The translations under genes were made by a program, and so were the position numbers. The notes under the pieces were generated by a model. That model searched no databases. It was not told the DNA's origin and worked only from the letters and a program-made list of their open reading frames with translations. A DNA stretch of 64,000 nt from NCBI GenBank assembly GCA_015068655.1, contig SVKC01000002.1, positions 1 to 64,000 on the forward strand, given 5' to 3'. This stretch comes from Oscillospiraceae bacterium (GTDB taxonomy: Bacteria > Bacillota > Clostridia > Monoglobales > Monoglobaceae). Shown piece by piece: positions 19,690 through 28,632 of this stretch; within the stretch, counting starts at the first letter, position 1, and the number at the start of each line of letters is the position of its first letter.

Positions 19690-20295
19690 TTATTTTTTGA
19701 TGTATACATTAATCCTTTGCTGTTCATCAATAATCAATCTGCATACATCCGTAATTTTTGTTTCTCCACCAATGTCAATCTGTTTTTCAAATAAGATTTC
19801 TTCTGTTTCAAGGTCACTGTTCAAAGCAGAATAAGCCAGCGTAAGAGTCTTCGCGTCCTTTGCCGAATTAACAAGTGTAACCTTCACCTCACACTCACCC
19901 GACCTGGGCTGTCTGTAGGTAAGAACACCGTTTTGCACATATGCAACACTCAGAATTGAAGCATCATAAAGCTCAGGTATATATTCTGCTGAAACCAACA
20001 CATCCCCCGAAAAATCGGCAGCAACGCCGTCAACGGTTTTCAAGCCGCTTGTTGTCACAAAGCACGGCTCGCTGAGAATTGCGTGACGCGAGTCAAGACC
20101 GCACCTCAGAATATTTTCAAGAGGAAGATATGTGACCTCTTTTATTTCCGACGGCTCTGCCGAGCCGTCAGAAATAATTGAAATATTGTTTTTGTTTATG
20201 CTCGTTGCGTCAAGCAACGAATTTATCGGAATGTCAATTTTCCTTATCCGATTATCAAAACCCTGCTGTGGGGAGTACCTCCGGAACTCCCGCAA
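19690..20295 (-). pseudogene. 201-aa ORF without signal peptide, probable C-terminal remnant of a surface protein
   Basis: Overlaps the 3' end of the upstream gene. N-terminal third runs through a series of short palindromes (20145-20291), followed by coherent beta-rich sequence (LRCGLDSRHAILSEPC...INVYIKK). Confidence 0.45.
20145..20291. repeat. Cluster of four short palindromes
   Basis: TTTCcGACGGCTC-tgcc-GAGCCGTCaGAAA (20145-20174); TCGTTGC-gtcaa-GCAACGA (20202-20220); ATCGGA...TCCGAT (~20225-20252); GGGAGT-acctccgga-ACTCCC (20271-20291). Confidence 0.65.
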
Positions 20296-22360
20296 GAGGT
20301 ATCAGAGATGTCATGCCGTCCCAGAGGAAGAGTTTTGCGTTTGCACCTGTTTCCAGTACGAGATTTGTCAATGAAAGTGCAACATCCTCAGCAACACCGT
20401 TTGCATCTGTTGTTCCGTCTGCTACATCAACACCAACAAGTCTGTCACCGTTGTAAACCGCAAGAACAACCGCATATGCCTGATTTGCCTTTTCGGTCTT
20501 CACGTCAACAGTTGCCGAAAGGTCTGTCATATTTGCCGAAAGAGCATCAATAGGCTGACCTCCGCTGACAAACACAGCATTTTCAAGGGCATTTTCCTGT
20601 TCAAGAGACGGGATATAAACCTTCAGGTCAGCAATGTCAACCTTAACATCCACCTGTGAATTACCTGTCATATAGTAATTCCAGAAGAATTCAGCCTTTG
20701 ATGGTGTAAATGTTTTGTCAATGGTCTGTGAACCATCTCCCGTATACGACATCACCAAATTATTTGTAACCATATCATACAAATCAACTGACCAATTATC
20801 CTCCGTGGTTGCTCTATTCCATATAACTTTAATACTGGAGAATTCATCATCACCTACACTCAGAATACTTCCGCCATTTGTATTATCTTTAAATATACCA
20901 CCTGTCCAAAGACCTTCGTCACTTCCATTAATACCTGTCAATGTATGTTTAGTTGAACCATCAGCGCCAATCAAACCATTGTACATTTTGAATCTTCTTC
21001 CTATATGCTGACGAATTTTCATTTCCATAACAAGAGTTCCCTTTTCCACATCATCAAAATCAGCTCGTACAAGTGCTGCATTATCGCTGAGGGGAATGCC
21101 GATTTCAAGGTAGTTACCCTTGCTTGCATCGTTTTCGTCCATCTGCTTAACTGCATAGTATTTTGTCGCCAAGTCGTCCATCCAATCGCCTGTTGTGAAA
21201 ATTAAATCCTCGCTGAGTGCTTCCATTTCGGCAGCTGTATATGCCCGGTCAAGCTCAAAGCCTGTTGAAAAGTCTTCGTCAACAAGAACGATGTCCCCAA
21301 CTCTTTCAACAACAAATGTGCAGTTTGCACCAAAAACCGGCATACCGTCGGATGATTTTTTTGCACCGTTAACAGAAATAGTATATGTTCCGCTTGTGAG
21401 TCTTGCATCTGTTGTCACCTTGATAACACCGTTTTCATAAGAAGGTGTTGCCGCAACAGCTTCCCCGGCGCTGTTTGTTACAGTAACAGTTTCAGAAGTA
21501 ACTGTTGCCGCATCAAGAGCTTCTGATGTTGTGAAGGAAATGCTTTTCTTTCCCGGGTCATATGCACCATTTGCTGTGAGAGAAATTGTTGCAGGAATAT
21601 AAGCCTTCAAGCTTGCAATATCAACCGAAACCTCTGAATCTGCCGCAACCTGCCAGTTGTTATAGAACATAATAGCCGAAGGTATAAAACTTGAATCCAA
21701 AGTGTTCTCACCACCTGTTGTGTATGAAAGCAACAGTTGGTTTGTAACCATATCATACATATCAACAGACCAGTTGCTTGCGGCATTTGCTCTGCTCCAT
21801 ACTGTCTTTACACTGCAGAAATCGTCTTCACCGGGTGTGAGCTGTTTTTGCCAGCTTGGGAAAATACCGTAAGACCAAACAACTGCATCCGAACTGTTCA
21901 CACCGTACAATGTGTATTTCACTGACTGGTCAGCACCGACTACGCCGTTATACAGCTTTGTTCTTCTGCCTACCTGAGGACGCATTTTCATTTCAACAAC
22001 AAATGCGCCTGTTGTTATATCAGCAAAATCACCCATAACAATAGCATGGCTATCATCCTTTTGAGATGAAATTTCAAGGTAATTTCCCTTGCTTGCATCA
22101 TTTGCATCAATCTGTTTTACTTTGAAATATGCATTTGTCTTGTCAGGCCAATGATTTGCAGGAACGCCTGTTGCAAAGTTCAAATCCTCGCTGAGTGCTT
22201 CCATTTCGGCAGCTGTATATGCCTTGTCAAGCTCAAAGCCAGTTGAAAAATCTTCATCAATAAGAATTATATCTTCGTTTGCAGCCGATACCGAAACAAC
22301 ACCCGTGAGCATTGCCAAAATCATTGATAAAACCAAAGTAATTGAACATATTTTTTTCAT
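20255..22360 (-). CDS. Secreted surface protein with two copies of a ~230-aa module and an Ig-like insert
   Basis: 701 aa; signal peptide; modules start DIILIDEDFSTGFELDKAYTAAEMEALSEDL and DIVLVDEDFSTGFELDRAYTAAEMEALSEDL, separated by a Big_5/SwmB-like domain. Confidence 0.8.
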   Translation of the reverse strand: MKKICSITLVLSMILAMLTGVVSVSAANEDIILIDEDFSTGFELDKAYTAAEMEALSEDLNFATGVPANHWPDKTNAYFKVKQIDANDASKGNYLEISSQKDDSHAIVMGDFADITTGAFVVEMKMRPQVGRRTKLYNGVVGADQSVKYTLYGVNSSDAVVWSYGIFPSWQKQLTPGEDDFCSVKTVWSRANAASNWSVDMYDMVTNQLLLSYTTGGENTLDSSFIPSAIMFYNNWQVAADSEVSVDIASLKAYIPATISLTANGAYDPGKKSISFTTSEALDAATVTSETVTVTNSAGEAVAATPSYENGVIKVTTDARLTSGTYTISVNGAKKSSDGMPVFGANCTFVVERVGDIVLVDEDFSTGFELDRAYTAAEMEALSEDLIFTTGDWMDDLATKYYAVKQMDENDASKGNYLEIGIPLSDNAALVRADFDDVEKGTLVMEMKIRQHIGRRFKMYNGLIGADGSTKHTLTGINGSDEGLWTGGIFKDNTNGGSILSVGDDEFSSIKVIWNRATTEDNWSVDLYDMVTNNLVMSYTGDGSQTIDKTFTPSKAEFFWNYYMTGNSQVDVKVDIADLKVYIPSLEQENALENAVFVSGGQPIDALSANMTDLSATVDVKTEKANQAYAVVLAVYNGDRLVGVDVADGTTDANGVAEDVALSLTNLVLETGANAKLFLWDGMTSLIPLAGVPEVLPTAGF
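20606..21296 (-). repeat. Module copy C (DEDFSxGFELD module)
   Basis: Direct reading of the protein; >30-nt near-identical DNA at the module start (ctcgctgagtgcttccatttcggcagctgtatatgc). Confidence 0.8.
21580..22274 (-). repeat. Module copy B
   Basis: Same module, N-terminal in the 701-aa protein. Confidence 0.8.
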
Positions 22361-22389
22361 TTTTAAATCCTCCTGAATTTATAAAAATT

Positions 22390-25014
22390 TTATTTTGCAA
22401 CCGGCAAATAACCTGTTGTCATTTTTTCCCAGATTAAGCACTTCAATTCATTTGCAGATGCTTTTGTAAGCTCTTCCTGTGTAATTGTATCGTCTATCTG
22501 AGCATTGGAAGAATTTATTGTTTTTGTAGTAATTTTATTAATTTTGCCGTCAGCCCTATATGAAATGAGAATCAGCAAAATTTCTTTATTGTCCCTTTGT
22601 AGGTTTGAAAGTGTCACGTCATAAGCTGCCTTATATGTCCCCTCATCAGGCAGGGTTGTGATAACCCCATTGCTGTTATCCAGATATGAAAGTGTCTCGG
22701 CAGTAACCAAAAGCGGTGCATCCGCCGTAGAAAATTCATATTCCGAAATTTCGGCATTTTCAAAGCGAATCACATAGTCCGCTCCAAAATCAAGATAGCT
22801 GTTAAAGTCAAGCTGAAGTCGTCTTTCGTCGGGGAAATATTCCGCCTTTGTTGAAATCACAACATCTTCATTGTTTTTGTCAACAACAAACGCTTTCAGA
22901 TTTTCTGCCTCTATATCCCCATTAAGCAGAAGATTAACCGTCTCAGTTGTGGGCAAAATGCCTTCGCAATCACTTGACAAAACCTTTGAAAACCGTGAGA
23001 TTTTCACCGACAACTCCGAAACACTTATTGATTCTGTCAGCTCCGATTCCTTCAAAGTATAAACCGAAACAAGTGAGAATTTCTTCACATCCAAAAGTTT
23101 GTCAGCTCCGATTTCAGCAGTATACACATCGCTCTCGTTGAGCTTGTCAACAACTCTGAAATCCCACGCATCTTGCGATGTACTGCGGCTCACGGTAATT
23201 TTCAGCGACATAAACTCATTTTCGTCAACAGACGGATTCCCTGCAATAACACCGCCAACCTTTGATTTATCCGAAGAATAGTCAAGCTTTGTGCCACCTG
23301 CTGTTGCCACAACAGTCATGGCGTTTTTGTTTGCAGAATCGTTAACACCAAACATATTGGTGAACATGTTGCCGCCAGAGCGCTTCATTCTCACATCAAG
23401 CTCAAATGTTCCAACCGTCAACGGATCGTCCAGTTCAACCGAAAGACCGGGGCCGGAATTAACTGCTGTGGGTCTCATTGTAATAAACTTGTCACCATCT
23501 ATCTCTTCAACAGTATAAATTCCTTCATTTTTATACACAAGCCCTGCCACTTTTCCGTTCAGACCTACTCCTGTGTATTCTTCGCCTGTCTCATATTCAT
23601 CCGAAGAATAATCCTCAAACAAATCTATGGTTTCAACTGCTGTAAATGTATATATACCTTCACTTTCAAGGAATTCGCCGTCTTCCTTGGACGCAACTCC
23701 CGTTCCGATTGTAAGCACATAATCACCGGGAGTCAGCGTTCCGAATGAAATTGTAACCGTCTTTCCGTCAACCGTTGTTTCCGAAAATCCCGCAACTGGT
23801 CTGCCGTCTGCCTTGGTAAAGGTTATTGCCGAAGCTGTGTCCGGGTCAATTTCCTGCGAGAAAACAATCTGAATACTTGGAATTGTGTTTGGAATTTCGC
23901 CTTCATCGGGGGTCACGCTTGCAATTTTCAGGGGCATAACCGTCTTTTCGCCTGCGAAGGTTGCTGTTTTGTTCACAGCAAAGCCCCGGGCTGTTCTGAT
24001 TCCCGAAAAATCAACGGTATAGTCACCGTTGACGGGCAAGCCGTAAGGGAAGCTCAAAACAAGTTCCATGGATGCAGCATTCCACGAGGGATTCACCGCA
24101 ACATCCTGATCCGAAGGCCCTGTAACCTTGACGCTTCCTGCAATGAGGCTATCCTCGTCAATATCCTCCGAAACAGTATATGAAATCACCTTTTCCATGC
24201 TGTCATAGGGAGCACTTTCCAAAAGTGTAACCTCCGCAGGAATATATGCCTTCAAGTCCGCAATATCAACCGAAACCTTTGTGTTTACCGCAAGCTCCCA
24301 GTTGTTAAAGAAGAAAACAGCCGAGGGGGTAAATCCTGCATCGATGGTCTGAGGTCCGCTGCCCGCATAAGAAAGCAACAGCGAATCTTTAACCATATCA
24401 TACATATCAACAGACCAGTTATCCGTTGTCTGTGCTCTGCTCCAGACCGTCTTTACACTGCAAAAGCCATCCTCATCAGGTGTAAGCTGCCTGCTCCACT
24501 GGGGGAAAATACCCGTAGACCAAACCACAGCATCCGAACTGTTGACACCATACAATGTGTTTTTCGTTGTGCCGTCAGCACCCATTATACTGTTGTAGTA
24601 TTTTTCTCTTCTGCCCGCCGAGGGACGAATTTTCATTTCAACAACCAATGTCCCTGTTTCTATATCGTCAAAATCCGCAAAAACAAGTGCATGGCTGTCG
24701 TTTTTGGGAGATGAAATTTCAAGGTAGTTACCCTTGCTTGCATCACCGGCGTCCTTTTGCTTCACTGTGTAATAAGCATTTGTTTTATCGGGAAACCAGC
24801 CGGAAGGGAAGCCTGTTGCAAAGTTCAAATCCTCGCTGAGTGCTTCCATTTCGGCAGCTGTATATGCCCGGTCAAGCTCAAAGCCTGCGGAAAAATCCTC
24901 ATCAACCAGAATTATATCTCCTTCAACCGTTGAGGCACTGACCACGGTGGGCAGGCAGCAAGTGCCTGCCAGAACCGTGAATACCGTCAAAAAAGCAATC
25001 AATCTTTTTTTCAT
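22390..25014 (-). CDS. Secreted surface protein with one DEDFSxGFELD module, Ig-like domains and a second LamG-like region
   Basis: 874 aa; signal peptide; module DIILVDEDFSAGFELDRAYTAAEMEALSEDL; KIASVTPDEGEIPNTIPSIQIVFSQEIDPDTAS (Big_5-like). Confidence 0.8.
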   Translation of the reverse strand: MKKRLIAFLTVFTVLAGTCCLPTVVSASTVEGDIILVDEDFSAGFELDRAYTAAEMEALSEDLNFATGFPSGWFPDKTNAYYTVKQKDAGDASKGNYLEISSPKNDSHALVFADFDDIETGTLVVEMKIRPSAGRREKYYNSIMGADGTTKNTLYGVNSSDAVVWSTGIFPQWSRQLTPDEDGFCSVKTVWSRAQTTDNWSVDMYDMVKDSLLLSYAGSGPQTIDAGFTPSAVFFFNNWELAVNTKVSVDIADLKAYIPAEVTLLESAPYDSMEKVISYTVSEDIDEDSLIAGSVKVTGPSDQDVAVNPSWNAASMELVLSFPYGLPVNGDYTVDFSGIRTARGFAVNKTATFAGEKTVMPLKIASVTPDEGEIPNTIPSIQIVFSQEIDPDTASAITFTKADGRPVAGFSETTVDGKTVTISFGTLTPGDYVLTIGTGVASKEDGEFLESEGIYTFTAVETIDLFEDYSSDEYETGEEYTGVGLNGKVAGLVYKNEGIYTVEEIDGDKFITMRPTAVNSGPGLSVELDDPLTVGTFELDVRMKRSGGNMFTNMFGVNDSANKNAMTVVATAGGTKLDYSSDKSKVGGVIAGNPSVDENEFMSLKITVSRSTSQDAWDFRVVDKLNESDVYTAEIGADKLLDVKKFSLVSVYTLKESELTESISVSELSVKISRFSKVLSSDCEGILPTTETVNLLLNGDIEAENLKAFVVDKNNEDVVISTKAEYFPDERRLQLDFNSYLDFGADYVIRFENAEISEYEFSTADAPLLVTAETLSYLDNSNGVITTLPDEGTYKAAYDVTLSNLQRDNKEILLILISYRADGKINKITTKTINSSNAQIDDTITQEELTKASANELKCLIWEKMTTGYLPVAK
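24229..24921 (-). repeat. Module copy A
   Basis: Third copy of the module, N-terminal in the 874-aa protein. Confidence 0.8.
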
Positions 25015-28000
25015 TCTGCCGTACCTCCCTGTGTGCTGTCATTAAAGAACTTAAAGTAAAGGAAATTAGAACACTTGGTAGAACTACAGAAGTCAAAGTA
25101 GAATGTGTGTGTTCCTTTTTCCAGAGTTCTACTGAGGGGTACTGTCTTATAGGTTGTTAGCCAACCGTCGCCTTCAAGCACCGTATCCAAAATAGGCTCG
25201 GAATTCATGGAATCAACATAAATTTTCAGGCGCTGACCCGAATATTCATAGCCTGTTTCAAATGACATTTCAATTGCATTTGCATCCTCTGTGATAACTC
25301 TGTCCTTGAATATTGCTCTGTTATCCCATGTATAGCACATACCGTTCCAGCCGCCGCTCTTTATCATGGGGAGTGTGTAATTGATGAATTTACCCAATTC
25401 CTGCTGACCGGGTGTTTTCATAACCGCTTCATCCCATGTACCGCCGTAGATAACAGTATTATCTGATGCATTCTTGTATTCTTCGGTGGTTTCTGCTATA
25501 CTCAGACTGAAAATATCGGTAGTCTTGTCGGCAAGCTCAAGCTCAATATCATAGCTTCCATCTGCCATAGGCGGCAAAATGATGTAGCCCTCGCCCAAGG
25601 TATCAATATAGAATATTTTGTCATACACAACGGTGGTTTCGTTTTCATATGAATCTGCTGTACCACTGACCTTTGCCTTTACTGTAAAGTTCTTGTCTGT
25701 GGCATTCAGCGGACGGTCAAAGTAGAAGGTCAGGCGGTTGTAGCAATCGCCCTTGATTGCCACGTCCTCAAAGACATACTTGTGGCTTTCCGCTGTTTCA
25801 TCCACCCTTTCAGGATAGCTCAGAGTTGTCAAGCCCTTTGAAATAACATTGTAGTTATCCATAAACCGTTCACGCCCGTCATGGTCGCTTCCTGCATAGA
25901 AAGGTTTGGTGCCGGGATAGTCACCTGCCGAAAGTCCTTCAATTCCTTGTGGGAAATAGGTCAGGTCGCTGTTGGCATAAGTTCTTGCCTCGGTGTGAGG
26001 ACGGTTAACAAAAATACCTGTCTTGATTGGAGCATTGGGGTCCTGATAAAATACAATATTATTGTAGGTTTCTCTGCCGGCAATACGTCCGTCATGGTAA
26101 ATACCAAATGTCATATGCTGAGATTCCGGGTCGGAATGAACCAGATTATAAACAATATTGTGATGCATTGTTGTTCTGATTGCATCTGTTCCCTGATATG
26201 CACCGTATTCATAGGTGATACCCGTATCTCTTGTCATCAGAGAGCCGTTATAGAATCTGTTGTAGGCAATCTCAGACGGGAACATGGGGTTGATTGAATC
26301 ACCGTATGCATCGCCGCCGCCAGTTTGCATAACAGCACGGCCTGCGTTATAGCTTGTGTTCTTAACAACCGTATGTCCGCCTCCGTTGGTTTCCATATTA
26401 TCCTTTTTGAGACAAATACCGCTTATATAAGTACCGGTATACGAAGTGTTTGAAACGGTGTTGTTTTCAAAGTAATGATAACGTCCTGTTGCATAAATAC
26501 CTGCCGCCGCACTGTAATCAATTGTTGCATTCACAATGGCATTGTTCTCGCCGCCAACAAAGAATCCAACCTCACCCTTGTGAGGAGCGTTTGGCTCACC
26601 TCTTGAAACGTTGGCTTCAATCAAGCCTTCCATCTGGTCGATATACTTTGTGTAATGGCTGATAAAGCGATGAGAACCGCCATTGAGCACGTTGCCTTCA
26701 GTGTCGCCATACATTGTAAGACCGCCGCCGATTGTGTTTATATCCTTCAATACGATATACTGTCTTTCACGCAAATCAACAACAAGCTGACGCTGCTTGA
26801 TTTCAAAGTCCTTTGTCAAATCAGCACCAACGGGCGGATAAAGATACAAAATACCGTCCTCCATGTGCCATTCACCCGGAATATCAATGGTGTTGATATG
26901 ATTTGTTATGTAGCCAAAGTCATTGGGCTTTACGTTTGCGTAGTATTTACCCCACATAAGCCCCTGCTCGGCAAAGGTACTTCCCACCACAAGACCAAGA
27001 CCGTATGAACGCTGACCTTCATGGTCTGCCACCACAAGCTGTCCTTTTGAAGAACCAACAATATCACCACTGGACACAGACCAGCCGTAGCCCTTGAGGG
27101 TAACAAAGGTTCCGCCCTTCCAGTAATCTTCTTCCTCCTGATTCAAATCAATATCACTTGTTGCAATATTTCCATTTTCTTCCTTAATTGAAATGTCGCC
27201 CTTTGTTGGCATATATAACTCAGGCACATCCTCGGGCCAGTCATAAATTGCAGGAGCCGTGCTTGTGTCGGTGTTTGGATGTCTGCCTTCTTCAAGACCG
27301 CTTCCGTTATAGAAAAGCTGGTTTCTGCCCGAACCCAAATCTGTTGGGATTGATGCACAGTAAATGTTGTCCTTATAGGGAACAAATTTACTTACAGACT
27401 CAAGTGCCGAAATCACAACCTTCTCGCCCTCTGCCGCACGGAAGACAATTGGTGCGGTCTTTGTACCGCTGTTCTGGGGTCGGAAAGTTTCACGGTATGT
27501 CCCTTCATGGATAATAACCGTGTCACCAGCCTTTGCAACTGCCGAAGCCTTTTCCAATGTTGCAAAGGGATAAGCTTCTGTTCCCGAATTGCTGTCGCTT
27601 GCTGTGGCTGACTTTGCAACGTGATAGGTTTTTCCCGTTGTCAAAGGTGCATAAGCCTGCAATTCGGTTTTGAGCTTTCCAAAAATGCTGTCATTCTCAA
27701 CAACATTCTTTGTGCAAATTCTGTCACCGATTACCACAACGCCGTCACGGTATTCCACATGAAATCCAAAGCTCTCCGCAACCCTGCGGATGGGAACCCA
27801 GGTAATGCCGTCACGGTAAAAAACATTCAGATCCAACTCCTCTTTATTGCCTTTTGCGTCAACAGCATAGCCTTTTCCGCCAATCAGGGCAAGCTCGTTG
27901 TTTACGTCCCTCAGCAATATGTACGACTTATCCGCATAGTCCTCACAATAGAGCTTGAGAGCAACAGCCAGTGACTGAAGGGGAACATAAAGTGAACCCT

Positions 28001-28595
28001 CAATGTTCTGGGGAATTGCATTCAGCGTGTCTATATCAAGTCGCTGTATGCCAAGTCTGTTTTTGAGAACGGTTGAATTTTCCGCAAAAGCAACCGTTGT
28101 AAGTAGCGCTGTTTCATACTCGTCCATCTCGGGAATTTTCTTGAAATACTCCGCAGGCATCTCCTTGATTTTTTGGAACAGAATGCCTGTTATTGTAATC
28201 GCCTTATCAGCCGAGAATGTTATGTGCTTGCTTCCGTAAGCCTCTGAAACCGCAACATTGCACGTTTTCGTTTCGGGTGCTATGTTGCAGGTATAAGTAT
28301 AGTCTTCGGTAGAAATCGTAAGATTAACAGCTTCCTCAACGCCCTCATAGCTCAGAACCATATTTTCGCTTTCAAAGGGCATCAGATGGTCAAAGCAAAT
28401 GCTTCCTCCTGCCGAAAAAACCAGCTTGTTTCCGTCCCGGGTAACACCGCTTTGCGAAACCACTCTTGTACGGTCAAGCTCATATTCCGTAGGTCCCGGG
28501 GTGTAATAATCTGCAGCCTGCACCGTTACGGCACACAAAAGACAGAGGCTGAGAATCAATGCAATGATGTTTTTGAATTTATATTTTCTCAACAT
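25011..28595 (-). CDS. Secreted right-handed beta-helix (pectate-lyase-like) protein with N-terminal copper-amine-oxidase-type stalk domain
   Basis: 1194 aa; signal peptide; LYVPLQSLAVALKLYCEDY...DGITWVPIRRVAESFGFHVEYRDGVVVIG; YHVAKSATASDSNSGTEAYPFATLEKASAVAKAGDTVIIHEGTYRETF. Confidence 0.85.
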   Translation of the reverse strand: MLRKYKFKNIIALILSLCLLCAVTVQAADYYTPGPTEYELDRTRVVSQSGVTRDGNKLVFSAGGSICFDHLMPFESENMVLSYEGVEEAVNLTISTEDYTYTCNIAPETKTCNVAVSEAYGSKHITFSADKAITITGILFQKIKEMPAEYFKKIPEMDEYETALLTTVAFAENSTVLKNRLGIQRLDIDTLNAIPQNIEGSLYVPLQSLAVALKLYCEDYADKSYILLRDVNNELALIGGKGYAVDAKGNKEELDLNVFYRDGITWVPIRRVAESFGFHVEYRDGVVVIGDRICTKNVVENDSIFGKLKTELQAYAPLTTGKTYHVAKSATASDSNSGTEAYPFATLEKASAVAKAGDTVIIHEGTYRETFRPQNSGTKTAPIVFRAAEGEKVVISALESVSKFVPYKDNIYCASIPTDLGSGRNQLFYNGSGLEEGRHPNTDTSTAPAIYDWPEDVPELYMPTKGDISIKEENGNIATSDIDLNQEEEDYWKGGTFVTLKGYGWSVSSGDIVGSSKGQLVVADHEGQRSYGLGLVVGSTFAEQGLMWGKYYANVKPNDFGYITNHINTIDIPGEWHMEDGILYLYPPVGADLTKDFEIKQRQLVVDLRERQYIVLKDINTIGGGLTMYGDTEGNVLNGGSHRFISHYTKYIDQMEGLIEANVSRGEPNAPHKGEVGFFVGGENNAIVNATIDYSAAAGIYATGRYHYFENNTVSNTSYTGTYISGICLKKDNMETNGGGHTVVKNTSYNAGRAVMQTGGGDAYGDSINPMFPSEIAYNRFYNGSLMTRDTGITYEYGAYQGTDAIRTTMHHNIVYNLVHSDPESQHMTFGIYHDGRIAGRETYNNIVFYQDPNAPIKTGIFVNRPHTEARTYANSDLTYFPQGIEGLSAGDYPGTKPFYAGSDHDGRERFMDNYNVISKGLTTLSYPERVDETAESHKYVFEDVAIKGDCYNRLTFYFDRPLNATDKNFTVKAKVSGTADSYENETTVVYDKIFYIDTLGEGYIILPPMADGSYDIELELADKTTDIFSLSIAETTEEYKNASDNTVIYGGTWDEAVMKTPGQQELGKFINYTLPMIKSGGWNGMCYTWDNRAIFKDRVITEDANAIEMSFETGYEYSGQRLKIYVDSMNSEPILDTVLEGDGWLTTYKTVPLSRTLEKGTHTFYFDFCSSTKCSNFLYFKFFNDSTQGGTAE

Positions 28596-28632
28596 TTTTT
28601 CCTCCTTTCAAAACTTTAAAATACAAATGTTA

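Noticed and set aside
20606-24921. Repeated DNA considered as a mobile element or CRISPR-like repeat
   Set aside because: The repeats are long in-frame protein modules within signal-peptide proteins, with no spacers, inverted ends or transposase.
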